This document shows, one piece after another, positions 34,150 through 42,522 of a DNA stretch of 56,965 nucleotides. The notes below the pieces were generated by a model. The model searched no databases, was not told where the DNA came from, and saw only the letters and a list, made by a program, of their open reading frames with translations. The position numbers and the translations under genes are program-made. The first letter of the stretch is position 1. Each line of letters opens with the position of its first letter. This stretch comes from Amaricoccus sp. GTDB lineage: Bacteria > Pseudomonadota > Alphaproteobacteria > Rhodobacterales > Rhodobacteraceae. The stretch is from contig NZ_JAGOID010000008.1 of the NCBI RefSeq assembly GCF_017995835.1, forward strand, positions 1 through 56,965, written 5' to 3'.

Positions 34150-35052
34150 ATGCAGAAGATCGTCCCCTGCCTCTGGTTCGACGGCGCCGCCGAGGAGGCG
34201 GCGGCGTTCTACGCCTCGCTTGTCCCTGACTCGGAGGTCGGCGCGATCACGCGCTACGGCAAGGTGGGCCAGGAGATCCACGGTCAGGGGGAGGGCACGG
34301 TGATGACCGCCGAGTTCCTGCTGGCGGGGACCGAGATCGTGGCGATGAACGGCGGCCCGCTCTTCCGCTTCACCCCGGCCATCTCGCTCTTCGTCACCCT
34401 GCCGGACCGCGCCGACGTGGACCGCGTCTGGGACGGGTTGATCGAGGGCGGCCGGCCGCTGATGCCGCTCGACGCCTACCCCTGGGCCCCGCGCTACGGC
34501 TGGCTCGCCGACCGATGGGGCCTCACCTGGCAGGTGGCGCTCGGCGATCCCGCCGCCTCCGGTCGACGGTTGGTCCCGAGCCTGATGTTCACGGGGGCGG
34601 AGGCCGGCCGCGCCGAGGAGGCCATGAACCTCTGGACCGGCCTCCTGCCGGACTCCGGGGTCGCCGGCGTCCTGCGCTGGGACGGCGCCGAGTCCCCCGA
34701 CCGGGCCGGAACGGTCAAGCATGCTCAGTTCCGCCTCGCTGGCGAGACTTTCATGGCGATGGACAGCGCGCTGACGCACGACTTCGGCTTCAACGAGGCC
34801 GTCTCGCTGATGGTCCTGTGCGAGGACCAGGCCGAGATCGACCGGCTCTGGGCCGCCATGTCCGCCGTGCCGGAGGCCGAGGCCTGCGGCTGGCTCAAGG
34901 ACCGCTTCGGCGTCTCGTGGCAGATCACCCCGCGTGACACCCTCCAGATGCTCGCCGGGCCGGACCGCGCCGCCGCCGACCGGGCCATGGCCGCCTTCAT
35001 GGACATGAAGAAGATCGACATCGCGCGCCTGGAGGCGGCCTTCGCCGCCTGA
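34150..35052 (+). CDS. Tandem VOC (PhnB-like) protein
   Basis: This 300-aa protein has two PhnB-type vicinal-oxygen-chelate domains. The first (1-135) starts KIVPCLWFDGAAEEAAAFYASL and ends RYGWLADRWGLTWQVAL. The second (140-300) starts LVPSLMFTGAEAGRAEEAMN and ends ACGWLKDRFGVSWQITP. Each half is a complete PhnB domain, often annotated in error as a demethylubiquinone methyltransferase. Function is unknown. It lies between DUF1428 and two single VOC genes. Confidence 0.88.
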   Translation: MQKIVPCLWFDGAAEEAAAFYASLVPDSEVGAITRYGKVGQEIHGQGEGTVMTAEFLLAGTEIVAMNGGPLFRFTPAISLFVTLPDRADVDRVWDGLIEGGRPLMPLDAYPWAPRYGWLADRWGLTWQVALGDPAASGRRLVPSLMFTGAEAGRAEEAMNLWTGLLPDSGVAGVLRWDGAESPDRAGTVKHAQFRLAGETFMAMDSALTHDFGFNEAVSLMVLCEDQAEIDRLWAAMSAVPEAEACGWLKDRFGVSWQITPRDTLQMLAGPDRAAADRAMAAFMDMKKIDIARLEAAFAA

Positions 35053-35112
35053 CGCGCGATCCTGCCCCACCGAAACTGCGCCAACGAACCGGCGCCAACG
35101 GAGGACCGACCC

Positions 35113-35568
35113 ATGCCATCCGACGACATCAGGACCGCCGATCCCCGCACGACCGCCCGCCCCTCCGCCGAGGTGATGAGCGGCGTCATCCCCTATCTCG
35201 ACATGAACGGCCGCGCCGCCGAGGCGGCGGACTTCTATGCCCGCGCCTTCGGCGCCAAAGACCTCGGCCGCATGGCGGATCCGCAAAGGCCGGGCCGCCA
35301 CATGCATGTCCAGATCGAGATCAACGGCGGCGCGCTGATGATGTCCGACGGCATGTCGGCCGACGAGCGCCCCGGCCCGGCCGGGCTCCACCTCCAGCTC
35401 GTCGTCGAAGACGGCCACGCCTGGTGGAAGCGCGCCGTCGAGGCCGGCTGCGACATCGTCTATCCCTACGAGAAGCAGTTCTGGGGCGACTGGTGGGGCC
35501 TCCTCAAGGATCCCCTCGGCGTCCAGTGGGGCGTCCTCGAGTCAGGCCCCGAGCAGCCCTCCGCCTGA
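35113..35568 (+). CDS. VOC family protein (glyoxalase-like)
   Basis: This 151-aa protein has one VOC domain after a ~20-residue polar N-terminal segment. VIPYLDMNGRAAEAADFYARAFGAKD opens the domain, HMHVQIEINGGALMMSD and LHLQLVVEDGHAWWKRAVEAG form its middle, and WGLLKDPLGVQWGVLE closes it. PhnB/YcjI-like small VOC proteins have no fixed reaction. It lies between the tandem VOC gene (60 bp) and another VOC gene (44 bp), in the same direction. Confidence 0.85.
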   Translation: MPSDDIRTADPRTTARPSAEVMSGVIPYLDMNGRAAEAADFYARAFGAKDLGRMADPQRPGRHMHVQIEINGGALMMSDGMSADERPGPAGLHLQLVVEDGHAWWKRAVEAGCDIVYPYEKQFWGDWWGLLKDPLGVQWGVLESGPEQPSA

Positions 35569-35612
35569 TCCACCTGATCCGACGCCGCCTGCGCAAGCAC
35601 CCGGAGACCGCC

Positions 35613-36062
35613 ATGCCCGACCGCATCTTCCCCTGCCTCCTCCTTCCCGGCCAGGCCGAGGCGGCGGTCGACTTCTACTGCGCCGTCCTGCCCGGCGCCC
35701 GCCGGCTGCGCACGATCCGCGGCGGGCCGGGCGGACCGGACGCGGTCCTGACCGTCGAGTTCGAACTCGACGGTCGGCTCCATCTCGCGCTGAACGCCGG
35801 CCCGGAGCCCGCGCCGTCGATGATCGTCTCGCTCGTCGCCGCCTGCGCCGACCAGGCGGAGATCGACCGGCTCTGGGCGGCCCTCGCCGAAGGCGGGGAG
35901 CATGGCCGCTGCGGCTGGCTCCGCGACCGCTTCGGACTCTACTGGCAGGTCTGCCCCGCGAACTTCGGCGAGCTCCTCGCCGACCCGGAGCGCGCGCCCC
36001 GCGTCTTCGCCGCGATGATCCGGATGGGAAAGCTCGACATCGCGACGCTCGAAGCGGCCTGA
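35613..36062 (+). CDS. VOC family protein (PhnB-like)
   Basis: This 149-aa single PhnB-type domain protein has FPCLLLPGQAEAAVDFYCAVLPG at the start, LVAACADQAEIDRLWAALA in the middle and RCGWLRDRFGLYWQVCP near the end. It is most similar in layout to the second half of the tandem VOC protein 560 bp upstream (shared DQAEIDRLWAA and GWL.DRFG segments), which indicates local duplication. CGGAGA precedes the ATG. It converges on azoR with a 12-bp gap. Confidence 0.87.
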   Translation: MPDRIFPCLLLPGQAEAAVDFYCAVLPGARRLRTIRGGPGGPDAVLTVEFELDGRLHLALNAGPEPAPSMIVSLVAACADQAEIDRLWAALAEGGEHGRCGWLRDRFGLYWQVCPANFGELLADPERAPRVFAAMIRMGKLDIATLEAA

Positions 36063-36074
36063 CGCCGCGCGCCG

Positions 36075-36698
36075 TCAGGCCGCGACGGGCACGGCCTCGG
36101 CTATGTCGGCGATCTCGGCCACCGCCGCGGCGATGGCTTCCGCCCGCGCCTCGGGACCGAAGCCGATCTTCTCCGCCCGCACGAAGCGCACGTCGCTGAC
36201 GCCCATGAACCCGAGCAGGTGCCGCAGGTACGGCTCCTGGAAGTCGATCGCCTGCGCCGGACCTGCGCTGTAGAGGCCGCCGCGGCTCTCGATCACGATC
36301 GCCCGCTTGCCCTTCAGCAGCCCCTCCGGGCCGGCCTCGGTGTAGCGGAAGGTGCGGCCCGCGCGCAGCACGTGGTCGAACCACGAACGCAGCACGGTCG
36401 GGACGCTGAAATTGTACATCGGCGCGCCCAGAACCAGCACGTCCGCCGCCTCGAGTTCGGCGATCAGCGTGTCCGACAGCGCCCGCGCCGCCAGCTCCGC
36501 TTCCGACGACGGCTCGCCGCGCACGCCGGCGAGCGTCGCTGCGGTCAGGTGCGGGACCGGATCGGCGGCGAGGTCGCGGCGGACGACGGCGGCCCCCGGC
36601 GCAGCGGCGACCAGCGCCGAAACCGTCTCGTCCACCAGGCGGCGGGACACGGAGGCCGAGCCGGCCGAGCTGCTGTCTATGGCCAGGATATTGAGCAT
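36075..36698 (-). CDS. azoR: FMN-dependent NADH-azoreductase
   Basis: This 207-aa flavodoxin-like quinone/azo reductase begins ILAIDSSSAGSASVSRRL, carries the FMN-binding GAPMYNFSVPTVLRSWFDHVLRAGRTF and ends with YLRHLLGFMGVSDVRFVRAE. It is a two-electron quinone reductase that also splits azo dyes and protects against thiol or quinone stress. AGGAGA precedes the ATG. It is divergent from a LysR gene, its likely regulator. Confidence 0.93.
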   Translation of the reverse strand: MLNILAIDSSSAGSASVSRRLVDETVSALVAAAPGAAVVRRDLAADPVPHLTAATLAGVRGEPSSEAELAARALSDTLIAELEAADVLVLGAPMYNFSVPTVLRSWFDHVLRAGRTFRYTEAGPEGLLKGKRAIVIESRGGLYSAGPAQAIDFQEPYLRHLLGFMGVSDVRFVRAEKIGFGPEARAEAIAAAVAEIADIAEAVPVAA

Positions 36699-36709
36699 CT
36701 GGAATCTCC

Positions 36710-36727
36710 TCGTTCGTTGAGGAACGA
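36710..36727. promoter_or_regulatory. Inverted repeat in the azoR/lysR intergenic region
   Basis: TCGTTC and GAACGA flank GTTGAG, 11 bases upstream of the azoR start in the 102-bp divergent gap. It could be a binding site of the adjacent LysR protein, though it is closer to the start codon than most activator sites. Confidence 0.3.
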
Positions 36728-36800
36728 TCTGGCGTCGCCCGATGCACAACGGTAGCCTTTCGACCGGCATATCTGTGTTGCAGAAAACGGAACGCTGGCG

Positions 36801-37679
36801 GTGGACATCGACGACCTGCGCGTCTTCGTCGAGGTCATCGAGGCGCGGGGCCTGACGCCGGCCAGCCGCCGGCTCGGCCTGTCGAAATCCGTGGTCAGCC
36901 GCCGCCTCGCCCGGCTCGAGGCGGAACTCGCCGCGCCGCTCGTCGCGCGCAGCACCCACGGCGTGGCGCCGACCGAGGCGGGCGCGGCGTTCAAGGCCCA
37001 TGCCGACCGCATCCTCGCGGAACTCGACGCCGGCCGCGAGGAGATCCGCCGGGGCGGCGGCGAGATCGCCGGTCGTCTGCGCGTGTCCGCCCCGCTCTCG
37101 TTCCTCGCAACCCACCTGGCCACGGTCCTGCCGGAACTGGCGCTGCGCTGGCCGCGGCTCGACGTCCACGCTGCCTACAGCGACCGCGTCGTCGACCTGA
37201 TCGGCGAGGGCTTTGACGCGGCGATCCGCGTCGGCAGCCTGCCCGATTCGACGCTGGTCGCCCGCCGCATCGCCCCGGTCCGGGCGGTCCTCGTCGCCAG
37301 CCCGGCCTACCTGCGCAAGAACGGCACGCCGGGCGCCGTGGCCGACCTCCGCGCCCACGCCATCCTCGCCCAGGTGCACGAGACCTGGCGCTTCCGCGAA
37401 GGCCGCCGCGAAATCACGCTCGCGCCGCAGGCGCGGTTCCTCGCCGACAGCGGCCCGGCCCTCCTCGCCGCGGCGCGCCTCGGCCTCGGCGTCGCGCGAC
37501 TGCCGGCCTTCCTGTGCCGCCCGGCGATCGAGGCGGGCGAACTCGTCCGCGTCCTTCCCGACCACGCCATGCCGGAAGTCGGCCTCTTCGTCGTCCGCCC
37601 GCCGCCGGCGGACCCGGCTCCCGCCAGGGTCCGCGCCCTGATCGAGCTCCTTGCCGAGCGTTTCGCCGCCGAGTCGTGA
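36801..37679 (+). CDS. LysR-family transcriptional regulator next to azoR
   Basis: This 292-aa protein has a winged HTH at residues 1-60 (LTPASRRLGLSKSVVSRRLARLEAEL) and an effector domain with RLRVSAPLSFLATHLATVLPELA. The start codon is GTG. It belongs to the LysR group whose members control divergent azoR, quinone reductase or flavoenzyme genes, and azoR lies divergently 102 bp away, so that is its probable target. Confidence 0.92.
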   Translation: MDIDDLRVFVEVIEARGLTPASRRLGLSKSVVSRRLARLEAELAAPLVARSTHGVAPTEAGAAFKAHADRILAELDAGREEIRRGGGEIAGRLRVSAPLSFLATHLATVLPELALRWPRLDVHAAYSDRVVDLIGEGFDAAIRVGSLPDSTLVARRIAPVRAVLVASPAYLRKNGTPGAVADLRAHAILAQVHETWRFREGRREITLAPQARFLADSGPALLAAARLGLGVARLPAFLCRPAIEAGELVRVLPDHAMPEVGLFVVRPPPADPAPARVRALIELLAERFAAES

Positions 37680-37763
37680 CCGCGTCGGCGCGTGCGCTGC
37701 CGGCGCCGCACTCCGCCTTCAGGCATTCATACTGGCAGAAACCCTATCGAGCAGGCGCCGGGG

Positions 37764-37781
37764 CCCCGCCAAAGGGCGGGG
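37764..37781. repeat. Hairpin CCCCGCC-AAAG-GGCGGGG
   Basis: This is a perfect 7-bp stem with an AAAG loop, the first of three short GC hairpins in the 256-bp gap between the LysR and transglycosylase genes (others at 37823-37838 and 37860-37880). There is no T-tract. It may be part of a REP-like hairpin cluster or a bidirectional terminator region; no gene is seen in the gap. Confidence 0.6.
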
Positions 37782-37822
37782 AGAACGAGGACTCGCGGCG
37801 AAAGGCCGCTCCTTCGCAGGGA

Positions 37823-37838
37823 GGCCGCAAAGGCGGCC
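37823..37838. repeat. Hairpin GGCCGC-AAAG-GCGGCC
   Basis: This is a perfect 6-bp stem with an AAAG loop. The same 16 bases occur in the opposite orientation at 44505-44520, also between genes. Confidence 0.65.
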
Positions 37839-37859
37839 GACCGTCAGCGCCGTCCGAGC

Positions 37860-37880
37860 GGGACCCCCTTGCGGGGTCCC
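37860..37880. repeat. Hairpin GGGACCCC/GGGGTCCC
   Basis: This is a perfect 8-bp stem with a five-base loop CTTGC, lying 56 bp before the 3' end of the convergent transglycosylase gene. With the two preceding hairpins it could stop transcription from both sides. Confidence 0.6.
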
Positions 37881-37935
37881 CGAGGGCGGCGCTCCCCCCG
37901 GGAGGTCGAGGACGGATCGCCCGGGTCGGGCCGCC

Positions 37936-38520
37936 TCAGCGCCCGAGGATCTTCTTCACGTATTGCTGGGTCTCGGCGTAGGGCGGCACGCCCCCGTGCT
38001 TCTCCACCGCGCCCGGACCGGCGTTGTAGGCGGCGAGCGCCAGTCGCCAGTCGCCGAACTTGCGGTACTGCATCGACAGATACCGCGCGCCCCCCTCCAG
38101 GTTCTGCTTGGGATCGTGCGGATTGACCCGCAGCAGCCGCGCCGTGCCCGGCATCAGCTGCGCCAGCCCGATCGCCCCCTTGGACGACACCGCCGCGGGG
38201 TGAAAGTTCGATTCCTGACGCACCAGCCGCAGGAACAGATCCTCCGGCACGTTGTGCCTGCGCGCCGCCGCCCGCGCCAGCTCCTGGAACTGGCCGTTCG
38301 AGCCGTAGTAGCGCGGGATGGCCCAGTCGTCGGTCTCGGCGATGCGCGACGGCCGCCGCGGCTGGCCCTTCAGCGCGCCGGGCACGGGCGCGCGGATCAG
38401 CGAGCGATACTCCGACGAAAGGCTGGAGCTTCCCGACAGCACGCGGCTCAACTGCACTTCCGCAGCCGCCGGGCCGGACAACGCAAGGCAGGCGCCCAGC
38501 GCGATCGCAATCCGTCTCAT
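37936..38520 (-). CDS. Lytic transglycosylase (SLT domain)
   Basis: This 194-aa periplasmic murein lyase has a signal peptide ([20 protein letters not shown]). The SLT domain occupies the C-terminal two thirds: catalytic Glu in [20 protein letters not shown], then [35 protein letters not shown] and [19 protein letters not shown]. All family-1 lytic transglycosylase signatures are intact. It is divergent from ssb. Confidence 0.94.
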   Translation of the reverse strand: MRRIAIALGACLALSGPAAAEVQLSRVLSGSSSLSSEYRSLIRAPVPGALKGQPRRPSRIAETDDWAIPRYYGSNGQFQELARAAARRHNVPEDLFLRLVRQESNFHPAAVSSKGAIGLAQLMPGTARLLRVNPHDPKQNLEGGARYLSMQYRKFGDWRLALAAYNAGPGAVEKHGGVPPYAETQQYVKKILGR

Positions 38521-38652
38521 GGTCCCTCGTCCTGCTTGTCGGCGCCCGCCTCGATCGCCGCCCGGCCTGCGCCGGAATTGCGCGGACTATGGCAAAAACT
38601 TTCCGCGCTGTCAGCCTCTCTGTTATCGTCGGGATGCGGTCAACCTACCCGG

Positions 38653-38681
38653 TTGTCCTTCATGCCGCGTTAACCTATTCA
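38653..38681 (+). promoter_or_regulatory. Possible ssb promoter
   Basis: TTGTCC and TATTCA are 17 bases apart, ending 65 bp before the ssb ATG. The -10 match is modest. No alphaproteobacterial LexA box (GTTC-N7-GTTC) is present in this gap. Confidence 0.3.
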
Positions 38682-38745
38682 GGGCGACGTTCCGCCCCGC
38701 CCGCACCCACCCCGGGCCAGCGGAAGAGCCATTTGGGAGAGCGGC

Positions 38746-39207
38746 ATGGCCGGCAGCGTCAACAAGGTGATCCTGATCGGCAATCTCGGTCGCGATCCGG
38801 AAGTCCGGTCGTTCCCGAGCGGCGGCAAGGTCGCCAACCTGCGCATCGCCACGTCGGAGACGTGGCGCGACAAGCAGACCGGCGAGCGCAAGGAAAAAAC
38901 CGAGTGGCACTCGGTCGCGATTTACTCCGAACCGCTCGTCCGCGTCGCCGAGCAGTACCTGCGCAAGGGCTCCAAGGTCTACCTCGAGGGCCAGCTCGAG
39001 ACCCGCAAGTGGCAGGACCAGTCCGGCCAGGACCGCTACAGCACCGAGGTGGTGCTGCGCCCTTATCGCTCGGAACTGACCATGCTCGACGGCCGCGGCG
39101 ATGGCGGCATGGCGGGCGGCCCCGACTACGGCGACGACCGCGGGATGCCCGGCACGCGCGGCGGCGCCGGCCCCTCCAGCCAGATCGACGACGAGATCCC
39201 GTTCTGA
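38746..39207 (+). CDS. ssb: Single-stranded DNA-binding protein
   Basis: This 153-aa protein has an N-terminal OB fold ([20 protein letters not shown], then [32 protein letters not shown]). A Gly-rich linker follows, and the acidic tip DDEIPF recruits repair and replication partners. GGGAGAG lies upstream of the ATG. It acts as a homotetramer coating ssDNA. Length and all key features are normal. Confidence 0.97.
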   Translation: MAGSVNKVILIGNLGRDPEVRSFPSGGKVANLRIATSETWRDKQTGERKEKTEWHSVAIYSEPLVRVAEQYLRKGSKVYLEGQLETRKWQDQSGQDRYSTEVVLRPYRSELTMLDGRGDGGMAGGPDYGDDRGMPGTRGGAGPSSQIDDEIPF

Positions 39208-39256
39208 CGCGACCGGTCGCGCGGCGCGGCGGCCCCGGCCGCCTTCGGGGATCCTG

Positions 39257-40437
39257 ATGTCGGCACGCCGCCGCGCCCGCTCCGTCGCATTCGTCGCTCT
39301 CGCCGTCGCGGCCGGCTGCGCGCCCCGCGGGCAGATCGTCTTCGACCCGGCCGCCGCCACGGTGGGCGCGCGCGAGCAGGTCTTCGTCAGCACCGCCCGC
39401 GCGCCGGTCGCAGGCCCGGAGCTCTACGGCCACGACCGCAAGGCGCCGCCCGACTTCGCCATCTTCGACGTTGCGGTCCCGCCGCGCCGCGACGCAGGGA
39501 CCGTGACCTTCCCCGACCCACGCCACCCGGACCCCGAGACGCAGTTCCTCGTCACGTCCGCCCGCCGCTTCGCCGGAGAACCCGAGTTCCGCGCCGCGAT
39601 GAACGCCGCCCTTGCCGCCGATCCCTCGGGCGAGGCCGAGGCCATGGTCTTCGTCCATGGCTTCAACGTGAACTTCGCCGAGGGCGTCCTGCGCCACGCC
39701 CAGATCCAGCACGACTACGACCGCCACGACGTCGCGGTGCTGTTCTCCTGGCCCTCCGCCGCCAAGACCTGGCGCTACTTCGACGACCGCGAGAGCGCGC
39801 TCTTCGCCCGCCGCGCGCTGGAGGAGACCATCGCGTCGGTGGCCAGTTCCGACGCGCGGCAATTCAATCTCGTCGCCCATTCCATGGGAGCGTTCCTGCT
39901 GATGGACACGTTCTCGACGATGATGCGGCTCGGCTACGACGAGGCGGAGCGCAAGATCAACGCGATCTTCCTGCTGGCGCCCGACATCGACCTCGACGTG
40001 TTCAAGGAGGAGGCCCGGCCGATTCTGGAGCGCGGCGTGCCGATCGTCGTCTTCGCCTCGAAGCACGACGAGGCGCTCAGGATCTCGGCATGGCTTCGCG
40101 GCGAGCACGACCGGCTCGGATCGCTCCGCGACGAGTCCGAACTCGGCGGCCTGCCGGTGACGATCTACGACATCACGGAAGTCGAGGCCGGCGACCCGCT
40201 CGACCACTTCGCCGCCGCGACCTCGCCCGCCCTCCTCGCGCTCTTCCGCAACCTCCGCCACAGCGACGACTTCTGGGAATACACCCCGCCCCCCGGAGCG
40301 CGGACCGTGGGCTATGTGATCCGCCCGACGCCCGGCGCCGCCGAGATCGCGCTGGACGAGGACCAGACCGCCCCGCCGCGGTTGCCGCGCGCCGCGAATC
40401 CCGCTACCCCGCGCATCGACAGAGCGGAGCCTGCCCG

Positions 40438-40441
<4 letters not shown>
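39257..40441 (+). CDS. Alpha/beta-hydrolase lipoprotein (DUF900 family)
   Basis: This 394-aa protein has a signal peptide ending in the lipobox AAGC (near residue 20). The catalytic domain shows [43 protein letters not shown] and the nucleophile Ser in [16 protein letters not shown], the DUF900 pattern. An Asp in [12 protein letters not shown] and a later His would complete the triad. The substrate is unknown. Its stop codon overlaps the argG start (ATGA), so the two genes are translationally coupled although functionally unrelated. Confidence 0.88.
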
Positions 40442-41655
<1,214 letters not shown>

Positions 41656-41666
41656 GCGAGGGCCCC

Positions 41667-41691
41667 GGGCCTTCCGGAAGCGCGAAGGCCC
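41667..41691 (+). terminator. Hairpin after argG
   Basis: GGGCCTTC pairs perfectly with GAAGGCCC across a nine-base loop, 11 bp after the argG stop. No T-tract follows, so intrinsic termination is uncertain and Rho may assist. Confidence 0.4.
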
Positions 41692-41847
41692 GCGACTCGG
41701 GTCCTGCGGGCGTGGTATGTTCCGCCCGCAGACCTGGCTCCGGCTGCATGCCGCTTCCCGGCGGCGCGCGCGGACCGGGCGGTCACGGGCATGTGGGGAT
41801 CCGGAGCGCAAGGCCTGGGCCGACCCCTTCGCGACGAGGGGAAATCC

Positions 41848-42183
41848 ATGCCCTTCTATCTCTATCAGATCGCCTATTCCCCCGAGGCCATCAAGGCGAT
41901 GGTCGCCAACCCGCAGGACCGCACCGCCGCCGCGGCCAAGCTCATCGAGGCGATCGGCGGCAAGCTGCATCACCTGTTCTTCGCGTTCGGCAAGTTCGAC
42001 GTCGTCTGCCTGATCGAGGGCCCCGACGACAGGATGATGGCGGCCGGCGCGCTGGCGGTCGCCGCCGCGGGCACCGTCTCGCGGTCCGAGACCGTCAAGC
42101 TGCTGACGGCCGCCGAGGCGAAGGAGGCGATGGGGATGGCCAGCAAGGCGACCGCCGCCTACAAGGCCCCCATGGCGTCCTGA
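41848..42183 (+). CDS. GYD domain protein
   Basis: This 111-aa protein is of the small GYD family. FYLYQIAYSPEAIKAMVANPQDR opens it, then IEAIGGKLHHLFFAFGKFDVVCLIEGPDD gives the family's GxYDxV-like core, and VSRSETVKLLTAAEAKEAMGMA closes it. The function of the family is unknown; a dimeric ferredoxin-like fold is likely. It stands alone between argG and the EF-G-like gene. The 192 bp upstream show nothing beyond the argG hairpin. Confidence 0.88.
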   Translation: MPFYLYQIAYSPEAIKAMVANPQDRTAAAAKLIEAIGGKLHHLFFAFGKFDVVCLIEGPDDRMMAAGALAVAAAGTVSRSETVKLLTAAEAKEAMGMASKATAAYKAPMAS

Positions 42184-42214
42184 GCGTCGGCGACCCGGCG
42201 GCGCGCGCCGGCCG

Positions 42215-42235
42215 GCCCGCGCCGCAAGCGCGGGC
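42215..42235. repeat. Hairpin GCCCGCGC/GCGCGGGC after the GYD gene
   Basis: This is a perfect 8-bp stem with loop CGCAA, 31 bp after the GYD stop codon, without a T-tract. It may mark the transcript end. The remaining 42184-42522 gap holds a short AT-rich repeat (42359-42401) and no gene. Confidence 0.5.
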
Positions 42236-42358
42236 TGCATCCGATCTCGCCAAGGCGAAATCGCCGGGGAACCGGCGGGATCCCCACGCCGCATCGACCG
42301 AACCGATCGAACGCGGCGCGGAGTGCGCAGCTTGCGCCGGCGATGCGGGCGTCGCGTT

Positions 42359-42401
42359 CGTTTCATCATATCAATAGCTTACGCAGCTATCACGCGTGAT
42401 A
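42359..42401. repeat. Diverged repeat with two overlapping palindromes
   Basis: ATAGCT-TACGC-AGCTAT (42374-42390) overlaps the perfect 14-bp palindrome TATCACGCGTGATA (42388-42401). The segment aligns with 28540-28577 (shared CGTTT start, TAG..TTAC, and CTATCACGCGTG), so it looks like a diverged relative of the right end of the 89-bp repeat. It lies 122 bp upstream of the EF-G-like gene, so a regulatory role is also possible. Confidence 0.55.
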
Positions 42402-42522
42402 CGGCCGGCAGCGGGGCCGGCCCGGCCCGCGGCGGCGGCGTGGGCTCCCACGGATCCCCGCTAGGAATCGCGCCCGCCCCCGGCCTATGATCCCTCCAAC
42501 AGAACCGACGGGGAGGACGACC

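Noticed and set aside
38521-38745. An SOS (LexA) box before ssb
   Set aside because: No GTTC-N7-GTTC or GAAC-N7-GAAC spacing is found in the gap.
42388-42401. TATCACGCGTGATA as a ParB parS site
   Set aside because: It is palindromic, but it does not follow the usual TGTTTCACGTGAAACA pattern and no parAB genes are near.
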